64,000 nt of DNA, taken from CAJXYS01 sp913063035. Its GTDB lineage: Bacteria; Pseudomonadota; Alphaproteobacteria; Rhodobacterales; Rhodobacteraceae. The translations under genes and the position numbers were made by a program. This document shows, one piece after another, positions 8,850-16,735 of the stretch (within the stretch, counting starts at the first letter, position 1; every line of letters begins with the position of its first letter). The notes under the pieces are model-generated. The model saw only the letters and a list, made by a program, of their open reading frames with translations, ran no database searches and had not been told where the DNA came from. The stretch is from the NCBI RefSeq assembly GCF_050586465.1, contig NZ_JBOCEG010000003.1:372001-436000 (forward strand). The letters run 5' to 3'.

Positions 8850-10085
8850 ATGTTCGAACTTGCCGTCATGGGAGACTGGCTGGCCTTCGCGGTGCGCTGG
8901 GTCCATGTCATCACCGCGATCGCCTGGATCGGATCCTCCTTTTATTTCATCGCGCTGGACCTCGGTCTTCGCAAGGCGCCCGACCTGCCGGCCGGGGCGC
9001 ATGGCGAGGAATGGCAGGTGCATGGCGGGGGGTTCTACCACATCCAGAAATACCTCGTGGCGCCCGAACGGCTGCCTGAGCACCTGACCTGGTTCAAATG
9101 GGAAAGCTACGCGACCTGGCTCTCGGGCTTCGCGATGCTGGTGCTGATCTACTATCTCGGCGCCGATCTCTACCTTGTGGATCCGAACGTCGCCGATATC
9201 GCGCCCTGGCAGGGCATCCTGATCTCGCTGGCCTCCCTCGCGCTGGGATGGCTGGCCTACAACACCCTCTGCCGGGTCTTCGTGGACGCCAACCAGACGG
9301 TGTTGATGGGGGCGCTCTTCCTGGTGCTGGTGGCGATGTCCTGGGGCTACACGCAGGTGTTCACGGGCCGCGCGGCGCTGCTACACCTGGGGGCCTTCAC
9401 CGCGACGATCATGTCGGCCAACGTCTTCATGATCATCATTCCCAACCAGAAAATCGTCGTCGCCGATCTCAAGGCGGGCCGCAGCCCGGATCCAAAATAC
9501 GGCAAGATCGCCAAGCAGCGGTCCACCCACAACAACTACCTGACGCTGCCGGTTCTTTTCCTGATGCTGTCCAATCATTACCCGCTGGCCTTCGCCACCG
9601 AGTATAACTGGATCATCGCGAGCCTCGTCTTCCTGATGGGGGTGACCATCCGGCACTACTTCAACACGATCCACGCCCGGGCCGGAAACCCGACCTGGAC
9701 CTGGCTGGCCACCGCGATCCTGTTCATCCTGGTCATGTGGCTCTCGACCGCACCGATGCGCGCCACCGCCGAGGACGGCACGGCGACGCTGACGCCCCGC
9801 CAGGAACGGTTCGTCGCCGCGGCGGGCTTCGACGAGGTTCATGACATCGTGCTCGGGCGCTGTTCCATGTGCCACGCGGCCGAACCTTTCTGGGACGGCA
9901 TCCGCTGGGCGCCCAAGGACGTGCGCCTTGAAACCGAAGCCCAGATCGCGCGATATGCGAAGGATATCTACCTGCAGGCGGGGCTGACCCACGCCATGCC
10001 GCCGGCCAATGTCTCCTATATCGAGGCGGCCGAGCGCCGGAAGATCGTCGAGTGGTACCGCGCCGCGACCGGCGCCGGCAGTTGA
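8850..10085 (+). CDS. puuD: PuuD, membrane-bound urate oxidase with C-terminal cytochrome c
   Basis: This 411-residue protein oxidises urate to 5-hydroxyisourate. An N-terminal integral membrane domain (about eight hydrophobic segments; WVHVITAIAWIGSSFYFIAL) is the urate hydroxylase domain of the PuuD family (DUF989). It is followed by a cytochrome c domain with CSMCH at residues 338-342 and a later Met in HAMPPANV. Electrons are passed to the respiratory chain, so no H2O2 is made, unlike soluble uricase. The start ATG 8850 has GAGG upstream; TTG 8787 in the same frame lacks support. No soluble uricase or FAD-dependent HpxO gene is seen nearby. Confidence 0.93.
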   Translation: MFELAVMGDWLAFAVRWVHVITAIAWIGSSFYFIALDLGLRKAPDLPAGAHGEEWQVHGGGFYHIQKYLVAPERLPEHLTWFKWESYATWLSGFAMLVLIYYLGADLYLVDPNVADIAPWQGILISLASLALGWLAYNTLCRVFVDANQTVLMGALFLVLVAMSWGYTQVFTGRAALLHLGAFTATIMSANVFMIIIPNQKIVVADLKAGRSPDPKYGKIAKQRSTHNNYLTLPVLFLMLSNHYPLAFATEYNWIIASLVFLMGVTIRHYFNTIHARAGNPTWTWLATAILFILVMWLSTAPMRATAEDGTATLTPRQERFVAAAGFDEVHDIVLGRCSMCHAAEPFWDGIRWAPKDVRLETEAQIARYAKDIYLQAGLTHAMPPANVSYIEAAERRKIVEWYRAATGAGS

Positions 10086-10095
10086 GGAGACGCCC

Positions 10096-10863
10096 ATGCC
10101 CGCCCCCGTGAACCCGCTGAAACAGGCGCTTGCCGCGGGACGGACGCAGATCGGGTTCTGGCAGGCCATGGCCAGCCCGGTCGCGACGGAGATCTCGGCC
10201 CATGCCGGGTTCGACTGGCTGCTGCTCGACGCCGAACACGGGCCCAACACGATCCCGACGCTTCTGGCCCAGCTCCAGGCGATGAACGGCAGCCCGGCCA
10301 CGCCGGTGGTGCGCCCGCCGGTGGGGCAGGACTGGGTCGTGAAACAGATGCTGGATCTCGGCGTGCAGAGCTTCCTGATCCCGATGGTCGATACGGCCGC
10401 GCAGGCGGCCGACGTGGTGGCGATGCTGCGCTACCCGCCCGAGGGGCGGCGCGGGGTGGGGGCGGCGCTGGCGCGGGCCTCGGGCTACAACGCCGCCGCC
10501 GATTACGTCGAAACCGCCAATGCCCAGATCTGCACCATCGTCCAGGCCGAGAGCCGCGCCGCGATCGACAACCTCGATGCGATCTGCGCCGTCGAGGGCG
10601 TGGACGGCGTTTTCGTCGGTCCGGCGGATCTCGGCGCCGACCTGGGCCGGGCAGGGCCGGTGAGCCCCGCGGAACTCGACCGCGTCGCGGAGGATGCGCT
10701 GGCGCGGATCGCGGCCAGCGGCAAGGCGGCCGGCATCATCGCCTTCGATCCGGCCCGCGCGGAACGCCATATCTCCACAGGCGCCCGCTTCGTCGCCGTG
10801 GGTGGTGACGTGACCGTTTTCGGGGCCGCCGCCCGCGGGCTTGCCTCCGCCTTCCGGGCCTGA
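10096..10863 (+). CDS. HpcH/HpaI-family aldolase
   Basis: This 255-residue protein of the class II pyruvate aldolase family related to HpaI (4-hydroxy-2-oxoheptanedioate aldolase) and GarL carries the signatures FDWLLLDAEHGPN, VRPPVGQDW, YPPEGRRGVG and VFVGPADLGADLG. The metal-binding Glu and Asp are in QAESRAA and GPADL. It lies 10 bases after puuD with SD GAGGAG, so it is probably cotranscribed. HpaI enzymes are promiscuous and use small aldehydes, including glyoxylate, with pyruvate. Because AllA releases glyoxylate, a role in using it is possible, but the true substrate is unknown. Confidence 0.85.
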   Translation: MPAPVNPLKQALAAGRTQIGFWQAMASPVATEISAHAGFDWLLLDAEHGPNTIPTLLAQLQAMNGSPATPVVRPPVGQDWVVKQMLDLGVQSFLIPMVDTAAQAADVVAMLRYPPEGRRGVGAALARASGYNAAADYVETANAQICTIVQAESRAAIDNLDAICAVEGVDGVFVGPADLGADLGRAGPVSPAELDRVAEDALARIAASGKAAGIIAFDPARAERHISTGARFVAVGGDVTVFGAAARGLASAFRA

Positions 10864-10911
10864 GCCGCGCGCCCCGGGTTCTCCGTTTCGGTGTAGGTAG
10901 GGTTAAATCAC

Positions 10912-10935
10912 TTGCGCATAGGTTGCATTTTGCGC
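10912..10935. promoter_or_regulatory. TTGCRY-type direct repeats upstream of the XRE gene
   Basis: TTGCGC (10912-10917), TTGCAT (10923-10928) and TTGCGC (10930-10935) occur in an AT-richer stretch 40-66 bases before the praR-like start. The first two are one helical turn (11 bases) apart. This would suit an autoregulatory operator of the XRE protein, but no known consensus is matched. Confidence 0.3.
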
Positions 10936-10977
10936 TTTTATGCCGGCATTGATTTGGGCGATTCTACGAGGACTGGC

Positions 10978-11346
10978 ATGACGGAAATCGATCTCTTGGT
11001 CGGCACCCGAATTCGCAGGCGGCGGCGCGAACTTGGCATGACGCAACGCGATCTGGGCGACGAGATCGGCGTCAGGTTCCAGCAGATTCAGAAATACGAG
11101 ACGGGCCGGAACCGCGTCAGCGCCTCCAAACTCTGGAAGATCGCGCAAAGCCTCGACGTTCCGATTTCCTATTTTTTCGCCCATGCCGGTGACAGGGGCG
11201 TCGCCCGCCATGCGGACCCGGCCGCAGAGATGGAAACCGAGGCCCGCGAACTCGCCACCGCCTTCCTGAGCCTGCCCGCCGAGCATCGCCGCGCGCTGCT
11301 CAGCCTCGCCCGCGCGATCCGGCGGCCGGAGGCCATCGGGCGATAA
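10978..11346 (+). CDS. PraR-like XRE-family transcriptional regulator
   Basis: This 122-residue protein has an N-terminal Cro/C1 helix-turn-helix (residues about 8-65; LGMTQRDLGDEIGVRFQQIQKYETGRNRVSASKLWKIA) followed by a short helical tail. The FQQIQKYE-G-NRV core with the IPISYFF-like follow-on is typical of the alphaproteobacterial PraR/PhrR group, which in Rhizobium leguminosarum represses quorum-sensing regulators and biofilm genes. ATG 10978 has GAGGA upstream; the earlier in-frame ATG at 10912 lies in the promoter region. It lies directly upstream of a luxR-luxI pair in the same orientation, supporting a quorum-sensing role. The target genes are inferred, not shown. Confidence 0.8.
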   Translation: MTEIDLLVGTRIRRRRRELGMTQRDLGDEIGVRFQQIQKYETGRNRVSASKLWKIAQSLDVPISYFFAHAGDRGVARHADPAAEMETEARELATAFLSLPAEHRRALLSLARAIRRPEAIGR

Positions 11347-11559
11347 CAACGATTAGAGATTGGTGTTCTGACCAGTTTTCTGTGATAACCTGTACTTGCG
11401 TCTAGGATGTGGCTTTCGATTGAAAGTACGGATGTGTCCTGGATCGGTACCTGCTTGGAGTGAAGCAGAATTCGAGCAGTTCAAGAGCTCTTTCCTCGGG
11501 GCCAGCGAAACGCGTGCAGCGAGGCAAAGGGACGGGATGAAAGTGGGTGACTGCGACAG

Positions 11560-12261
11560 ATGGACCTGATCGATCTCAGCATGGCGCGCGGCTCCAACGA
11601 GGACTACACTCGCTTTCTCGATCAGGTCTGCGAACGGTTCGAACTGGATTACGCCGCATATGCCGGGCAGAGCGGTATCGGCGATGCCGTCCACGGCTAC
11701 GTGAACTACCCCGACGAGTGGAAATTGCACTATGCCCGAAAGGGGTTCCACCGTATCGATCCCACTTTGCACGAGGCTGGCCGGAGCATCGCACCCGTGG
11801 ACTGGCAGCGCCTCGAACGCAACGAACGCTTCCAGTCGGTTTTCCGCAACGCGCGCGAGTTCGGAATCTCCGACCGCGGTCTCACCATTCCGGTGAGAGG
11901 CCCCTATGGTGACATCGGAATGTTCAGCGTTACGCGGGACTGCAAGGTTGACGAATGGGCACGGCTCAAGAAACGATTCCTGAGTGAGCTTCAGTCCGTG
12001 GCGGTGCATATCCACGACAACGTGATGCAGTCGGATTCCCTCGTCCAGTTGCTGCGCTACCCCGCGCTTTCGACGCGGGAACTTGAGATATTGCAATGGA
12101 TTGCGGCCGGAAAATCGCAGCAGGATGTGGGTGACATCCTGTCGATCTCTCACCGCACTGTCGAAGTCCACCTGAGGTCGAGCCGCGAGAAACTCTGCGC
12201 GCTCACGACATCCCAGGCGATCGGACGTGCCATCGGCCTCGGGCTGATTTTCCCCGCCTGA
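11560..12261 (+). CDS. LuxR-family acyl-homoserine-lactone receptor/regulator
   Basis: This 233-residue protein has an autoinducer-binding domain (residues about 15-150) and a LuxR HTH (about 165-225; LSTRELEILQWIAAGKSQQDVG). The residues contacting the lactone in TraR/LuxR proteins are present: Trp and Tyr in EWKLHY, Asp-Pro in RIDPT, Trp in VDWQ, and the later Gly region. It should therefore be a true AHL receptor rather than a ligand-less solo. The gene for its probable signal synthase follows in the same direction after 205 bases. The Shine-Dalgarno sequence at ATG 11560 is weak. The 213-base upstream gap holds only a half-site resembling a lux box (ACCTGT at 11388). Confidence 0.92.
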   Translation: MDLIDLSMARGSNEDYTRFLDQVCERFELDYAAYAGQSGIGDAVHGYVNYPDEWKLHYARKGFHRIDPTLHEAGRSIAPVDWQRLERNERFQSVFRNAREFGISDRGLTIPVRGPYGDIGMFSVTRDCKVDEWARLKKRFLSELQSVAVHIHDNVMQSDSLVQLLRYPALSTRELEILQWIAAGKSQQDVGDILSISHRTVEVHLRSSREKLCALTTSQAIGRAIGLGLIFPA

Positions 12262-12372
12262 CTTCGGATTCTCTCCGGCTTTGGAACGGCCTGCCGGGGC
12301 GGCACGCCTGCCTGCGCCATCACCTGACAATCTCGGATTTCAAGAGCGTTTGAAACCTAGCTGCAAGGTTAC

Positions 12373-12396
12373 GGGAAAGCCCATAAGGGATTTCCC
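12373..12396. promoter_or_regulatory. 24-bp imperfect palindrome upstream of luxI (candidate LuxR or XRE operator)
   Basis: GGGAAAGCCCATAAGGGATTTCCC matches its own reverse complement at 20 of 24 positions, centred about 82 bases before the luxI start. It has no following T-run, so it is more like an operator than a terminator. It does not match the classical ACCTGT/ACAGGT lux box. It lies in the only non-coding stretch between luxR and luxI, where a signal-dependent activator would bind. Confidence 0.4.
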
Positions 12397-12466
12397 CAAT
12401 AGTCCCGTTTTCGGACGGCGGTAGTCTTCGTGGCACAGGGACGCTCAAAACAAGAAGGGAAATGCT

Positions 12467-13126
12467 ATGATTATTGTCGTTGATGCCCTGAACCGGGACA
12501 AGCACACGCAGCTCCTCGACGAGATGTTTCGCCTTCGGGCGCGTGTTTTCCAGGATCGTCTGGGCTGGGAAGTGGATGTCCGCGATGGAAAGGAAATCGA
12601 CAAGTTCGATGACCTTGACCCTGCCTATGTGATCGGTGTGGACGACGAGGGGCATGTCGTCTCTTGCGTGCGGGCCTTGCAGACGACGGGTCCGCACATG
12701 CTGGCGGATGTGTTTTCCGACCTGCTCGACGGTGAACCGCCGATCCGCAGTGCCACCCTCTGGGAATCGACCCGGTTCTGCGTGGATACGGAACGCCTGG
12801 GCCGTGGCACGGCGCGCAACTCCGTCTCCTACGCAACCTGCGAACTGATGATTGGTGCGCTGGAATTCGCGAAGAATTCGGGGATCGAGGATATCGTGAC
12901 CGTGACCGATCCCCTGGTCGATCGCCTGTTAAAGAGATCGGACAATGCGCCCTACGACTACATCGGCACGCCAAAGCAGATGGGCAAGGTCAAGGCGCTT
13001 GCCGCCCTGCTGGATTGTACCGACGAGCGCATCCAGCGTGTGCGTAACTTCGCGGGCATCCATCACGACGTGTTCGTCGGCGCGGATCATGTCGAGCCGA
13101 AGATGGCGGCGGAGGTCGCGGCATGA
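12467..13126 (+). CDS. LuxI-family acyl-homoserine-lactone synthase
   Basis: This 219-residue autoinducer synthase makes an N-acyl-homoserine lactone from S-adenosylmethionine and an acyl-ACP. The invariant family residues are present: Arg and Phe in RLRARVF, Trp in LGW, Asp in the KFDDLDP region, Arg in SCVRAL, and Glu/Arg in WESTRF. The start ATG 12467 has AAGGGA upstream. It pairs with the luxR gene on the same strand. The stop overlaps the start of a small gene (ATGA), so the two are translated together. The acyl chain length cannot be read from the sequence. Confidence 0.94.
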   Translation: MIIVVDALNRDKHTQLLDEMFRLRARVFQDRLGWEVDVRDGKEIDKFDDLDPAYVIGVDDEGHVVSCVRALQTTGPHMLADVFSDLLDGEPPIRSATLWESTRFCVDTERLGRGTARNSVSYATCELMIGALEFAKNSGIEDIVTVTDPLVDRLLKRSDNAPYDYIGTPKQMGKVKALAALLDCTDERIQRVRNFAGIHHDVFVGADHVEPKMAAEVAA

Positions 13127-13329
13127 ATGTCCGTGTCACCCAGGCCCAGAAGGCGACACCGGTCGGGAAGGCCGGCATGCTGTCGCTGATTGCCTCGATC
13201 GAGGATCCCGGGCTCCGGCAATACTGTGCCGAACAGCTCGCCGCCGCGGATACCGAGGAAGAGGTCGAGGCGACGGTTCGGCTGATCTTCGAGCTGGTCG
13301 CGATACCGGCCTGCCTGACGCCGAGCTGA
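13123..13329 (+). CDS. Small protein coupled to luxI (possible CinS-like anti-repressor)
   Basis: This 68-residue protein has its ATG overlapping the luxI stop. I do not recognise a domain. It is soluble, predicted helical, with an acidic stretch (ADTEEEVEATV) and a hydrophobic C-terminal part (IFELVAIPACLTP). No signal peptide or membrane segment is seen. In R. leguminosarum the luxI-type gene cinI is co-expressed with cinS, a similarly small protein that binds the XRE repressor PraR and relieves repression. A PraR-like gene sits 2 kb upstream here, so the same role is a reasonable but unproven guess. Coding status rests on coupling, codon-position GC and position. Confidence 0.65.
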   Translation: MNVRVTQAQKATPVGKAGMLSLIASIEDPGLRQYCAEQLAAADTEEEVEATVRLIFELVAIPACLTPS

Positions 13330-13383
13330 TCGCGGCCCACCCGGCGCACGGGCCGGGGATGCCGACAGGGGATGAAAGAATGG

Positions 13384-13406
13384 CGTGGCCCGCATGACGG
13401 GCCACG
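13384..13406. terminator. Hairpin between the small ORF and the convergent pncB gene
   Basis: A perfect 9-bp stem (CGTGGCCCG / CGGGCCACG) with the five-base loop CATGA lies between two convergent genes. There is no T-run on either strand, so it would be a Rho-assisted or RNA-stabilising element rather than a classic terminator. Confidence 0.4.
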
Positions 13407-13425
13407 ACGCCTTGCGGGCAGGGGC

Positions 13426-14787
13426 TCAGCGCAGCTTGCGACCCTCGGCCGCTTCCATGCGGTGGATCACCGCCTCGGCCAGGTCGCGCAGGGGCGTCGC
13501 GACCTCGACGGTGTAATCGGCCGGCGCATCCATCCGCCGCAGGCGTGCGGGCAGGCGGTCCATCTCGGCGGCCGCGCGATGGCGGATCGCGCCCAGATAC
13601 TCGGCCGGGGCGCAGCGGGTCCCGCCGCGCATCACGGGCCGGAGAAGGGGCGCGCCGGGTTGCCAGTCCTCTGCCGTGCTGAGCACGTCGCCGGCCATCG
13701 TCCCGGCCGGGTCATGGCTGCGCCAGACCTGCTTGCGGCCGGGCCATGTCGATTTGCCGGCCGACAGCTTGCGCCGCGCCAACCCCGCGTATTCCTGCAG
13801 CTTGTAGGCGCAGTCGAGCACCGGCGCATCCGAGCAGGTCGTCAGGCTGGAGCCGACGCCGTAGCCGTCGATCGGGGCGCCGGCGGCGACCAGCCCCGCG
13901 ATGCGATCCTCGTCGAGCCCGCCCGAAGCGATGATGCCGATTTCCGTCTCGCCCGCCCCGTCGAGGATCGCGCGCACCGATGTCGCCAGCGCGCCGAGAT
14001 CGCCGCTGTCCAGCCGCACCGCCTGCACCTCGATCCCCTCGGCACGCAGCCGGGGCGCCAGCGCGGCGACCTTCCGCGCCGCCGCCTCGGTATCGTAGGT
14101 GTCGATCAGCAGAACCAGCCCCTCGGGCCGGGCATGGGCGAAGCGCGTGAAGGCAGCGTCCTCGGTGTCCTGCGCCTGGACGAAGGAATGCGCCATGGTC
14201 CCGTAGACGGGCACGCCGTAGCGCCGCGCGGCGGCGACGGTGGCGGTCCCGTCGAAGCCGCCGATATAGGCGGCGCGCGCGGCGAAGAGACCGGCCTCGG
14301 CCCCGTGGGCGCGGCGCAGGCCGAAATCGATCAGCCGCGCCCCGCCGGCCGCCAGCCTCATGCGCGCGGCCTTGGAGGCCACGAGCGACTGGTAATGCAG
14401 GATATTGATGATCCGGGTCTCGACATACTGCGCCTCGGGCAGGGGGGCCGTGATACGGAGGATCGGCGCATCTGGAAAGAAGGCCGTGCCCTCGGGCATG
14501 GCCTCGACATCGCCGGTGAAGCGGAACCCGGCGAGATGGTCGAGGAACGCGGCGCCGAAGCGCCCGCTTTCGCCCAGCCAGGCCAGGTCGTCCTCGGGCA
14601 CATGCAGCTCCTCGAGGAAGGCAAGCACCTGTTCGAGTCCCGCGGCAAGGAAGAACCCGTGCCGGTCGGGCAGCTTGCGCACAAAGAACTCGAAGACCGC
14701 CGTGTCGGTCTGCCCGTTGGCCAGATAGGCCTCCATCATGGCAAGCTGGTAGAGATCGGTCAGCAGGAAGCTTTCGGTCCGGTCCAT
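13426..14787 (-). CDS. pncB: Nicotinate phosphoribosyltransferase
   Basis: This 453-residue enzyme of NAD salvage joins nicotinate and PRPP to give nicotinate mononucleotide. Features are the N-terminal TDLYQLAMMEAYL, FEFFVRKLP, the central YGTMAHSFV with the conserved His, LLIDTYDT, RLDSGDL, and GVGSSLTT near the phosphate site. The start ATG 14787 begins MDRTESFLLTDLYQ, matching the usual N-terminus; the frame is open further upstream but without family resemblance. It stands alone between the quorum-sensing island and a divergent TadG-like gene. Confidence 0.93.
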   Translation of the reverse strand: MDRTESFLLTDLYQLAMMEAYLANGQTDTAVFEFFVRKLPDRHGFFLAAGLEQVLAFLEELHVPEDDLAWLGESGRFGAAFLDHLAGFRFTGDVEAMPEGTAFFPDAPILRITAPLPEAQYVETRIINILHYQSLVASKAARMRLAAGGARLIDFGLRRAHGAEAGLFAARAAYIGGFDGTATVAAARRYGVPVYGTMAHSFVQAQDTEDAAFTRFAHARPEGLVLLIDTYDTEAAARKVAALAPRLRAEGIEVQAVRLDSGDLGALATSVRAILDGAGETEIGIIASGGLDEDRIAGLVAAGAPIDGYGVGSSLTTCSDAPVLDCAYKLQEYAGLARRKLSAGKSTWPGRKQVWRSHDPAGTMAGDVLSTAEDWQPGAPLLRPVMRGGTRCAPAEYLGAIRHRAAAEMDRLPARLRRMDAPADYTVEVATPLRDLAEAVIHRMEAAEGRKLR

Positions 14788-14980
14788 GGGATTCCCGTCG
14801 CTGGCCCGCCGATCCTGCCCGACACCGCATGACGGGGCAACCGCGCGGCGCGGTTCTGTCCGGAAACCGCCGGTTTTGATCCACATCTCCGCCAAACTTC
14901 CGCCCTTAAGACTTGCGAAACCCTGAGCCCGAGGCGTTGAGGCAGCGTCAGGCCGTTGCGGACCAGTAAAAAGGCAGTCG

Positions 14981-16630
14981 ATGTCAGAGGCAGGAAACCA
15001 GGTAAAGACGTGGCCGGTGTGGGTGCACCCTGTCCCGCGGGCGCTCGCGCGTCTGCGCCGCGACGAGTCCGGTGCCGGGACGGTCTTCGCGCTGTTCTGG
15101 ATGATGCTCTGCTTCCTGATGGCGGGCTTCGCCGTCGACGGGACCAATGCCTGGCGCAACCAGCAGCAGATCCAGCAGACGGCCGACGTGGCGGCGCATG
15201 CGGGCGTGGTCAGCCTGGCGCGGGGGGATGACCTGTCGACGGTTCGCCAGACCGCGATCGATGCCATCGCGCTCAACATGCCGCAATCGGTCTTCGGTCA
15301 GCTCATCGCCGATGCGGACCAGGACGTGCGGCTGGTGCATTACGAGCCCGCGAGCAACAGCGTGAACGCCGCCGGACCGGTCAACGCGGTCTCGGTGACG
15401 CTGCACCGCGACGAGTCGGTGGGCAATTCGGTGCGCACCTTCATGTTGCGCCTGGCCTCGCTGGCCACGCGCGGGCAGGTGGAAAAGATCGCCTGGAACA
15501 TGCAGGTGACGGGCGTCGCGGCGGTGCTGCCGCTGTCGGGGTGCTCGGGGTCGGACGGGATCTACGCGCAGGGGCAGCTCGATACCACCTCCTCGCAATA
15601 TGTCGGCAGCGAATTCTGCCTCTACAGCAAGGAACGTGTCTGGATGCCCCAGCGCACCGAGTTCGAGCCGGGCGCCGGGGTCGGGATGCCGGATCTCGCG
15701 GATTGCAACGGCAAGTGCACCGACGGGGCCAACCCGGGGTCCGATGCCGCGAAGTTCGAGGCGAATATCCTGATGCCGGACATCCCCGCCATGGTGTCGC
15801 GCGCGTCGGGCGCCTTCGTCGCGGCCGGCGACGACATGACGCCGGAAAAGGACGCGATCTTCGGCGACATGACCGATCACGCCGATCTCACGCCGCTGGA
15901 GGCGGTGGTCGATACGGCCGGGCTTCGTCTCGGCGACGTGGTCAGCCTGACCGAAGCCGAGTTCGAAAGCCTGACCTCGATCCCCGAGGGCCTGACCTAC
16001 AACGTCTCCTGTAGCGGGGGCGGCGGTGGCAGCGATCCCGCCGGTGACCAAGAAGACGCGGCCGACGACAGCGGCAACAACGGCAACGGCAACGGCAATG
16101 GCAAGGGCGGCGGCAAGGACAAGGACAACGGGGGCGGCGGCGGCAACGGCGGCGGCGGTGGCGGCGGAAAGAGCGGCGAGCTGACGCTCGACGACAGCAA
16201 CGGCGCGGACGGGCTGAAAAACGTCGCCATCATAACCGATTGCAAGCTGCATTTCGGTCGCGGCGCCGCGATCACGGCGAGTTTCATCATGACGACGAAT
16301 ACCGACAGCAGCGGCGCGGTCTCGGCCCATTCCCAGGCCCGTGTCGGGGCCTCGGGCAATGTCTGCGATCCCGAAGAGCGGACCACGATCATGTCGGCCG
16401 GCCGGATGCAGGTGCCTGCGGGCTTCAGCGGCTCGAATGTCAGTTTCGTCGTGGACGGCGACATTCACTTCGCGGGCGCCTCGGCCCAGGGGAGCGACCA
16501 CTACGGCGCGAGCTATTACGCCAGCGGGTCGGTCAAGCTGGCGGCCGGGCACACCTTCCTGGCCTGCGAGGAAGAGGGCGGCCCGTTTTCACCGGCCTTC
16601 GAGGTCATCCGCCACGTCGCGCCGCGCTAG
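14981..16630 (+). CDS. TadG-like pilus-assembly/pseudopilin-type protein with Gly/Asn-rich insert
   Basis: This 549-residue protein has a short basic N-terminus, one membrane segment (residues about 31-53, GTVFALFWMMLCFLMAGFAVD) and then AWRNQQQIQQTADVAAHAG, the pattern of the Flp-pilus TadE/TadG group. The rest should be extracytoplasmic. Residues about 345-395 are a low-complexity Gly/Asn/Lys/Asp run encoded by GGCAAC/GGCGGC-type repeats. Several Cys residues (SGCSGSDG, CNGKCTDG, VSCSG, DCKLHF, GNVCDPE, FLACEEE) suggest disulfides. No other tad genes are in the window, so it is an orphan. A divergent promoter with pncB would lie in the 193-base gap before it. Confidence 0.75.
   Translation: MSEAGNQVKTWPVWVHPVPRALARLRRDESGAGTVFALFWMMLCFLMAGFAVDGTNAWRNQQQIQQTADVAAHAGVVSLARGDDLSTVRQTAIDAIALNMPQSVFGQLIADADQDVRLVHYEPASNSVNAAGPVNAVSVTLHRDESVGNSVRTFMLRLASLATRGQVEKIAWNMQVTGVAAVLPLSGCSGSDGIYAQGQLDTTSSQYVGSEFCLYSKERVWMPQRTEFEPGAGVGMPDLADCNGKCTDGANPGSDAAKFEANILMPDIPAMVSRASGAFVAAGDDMTPEKDAIFGDMTDHADLTPLEAVVDTAGLRLGDVVSLTEAEFESLTSIPEGLTYNVSCSGGGGGSDPAGDQEDAADDSGNNGNGNGNGKGGGKDKDNGGGGGNGGGGGGGKSGELTLDDSNGADGLKNVAIITDCKLHFGRGAAITASFIMTTNTDSSGAVSAHSQARVGASGNVCDPEERTTIMSAGRMQVPAGFSGSNVSFVVDGDIHFAGASAQGSDHYGASYYASGSVKLAAGHTFLACEEEGGPFSPAFEVIRHVAPR
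16013..16170 (+). repeat. Low-complexity GGC-rich codon repeat within the TadG-like gene
   Basis: Imperfect repeats of GGCAAC, GGCGGC and AAGGAC encode an Asn-Gly then Gly-Lys-Asp then poly-Gly stretch. Such runs can vary in length by slipped-strand events, and this one probably acts as a flexible linker between two extracytoplasmic halves. Confidence 0.7.
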
Positions 16631-16735
16631 GCGCAGGTGCAATGTCCGGGGCTGGGCCGCGTGTTACGCGGGCATGCAGCGAGCCCGTGCCAATGCAAGC
16701 ACGTCATCCCCGATCCATGTCATGCCGCGCCGCTT

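Noticed and set aside
11388..11407. Possible lux box upstream of luxR (ACCTGT-N8-CTAGGA)
   Set aside because: Only one half-site fits the consensus; the other half matches 3 of 6 bases, as expected by chance.
16013..16170. GGC-rich repeat as a CRISPR or intergenic repeat array
   Set aside because: The units are short and imperfect, keep the reading frame of the TadG-like gene and have no spacers.
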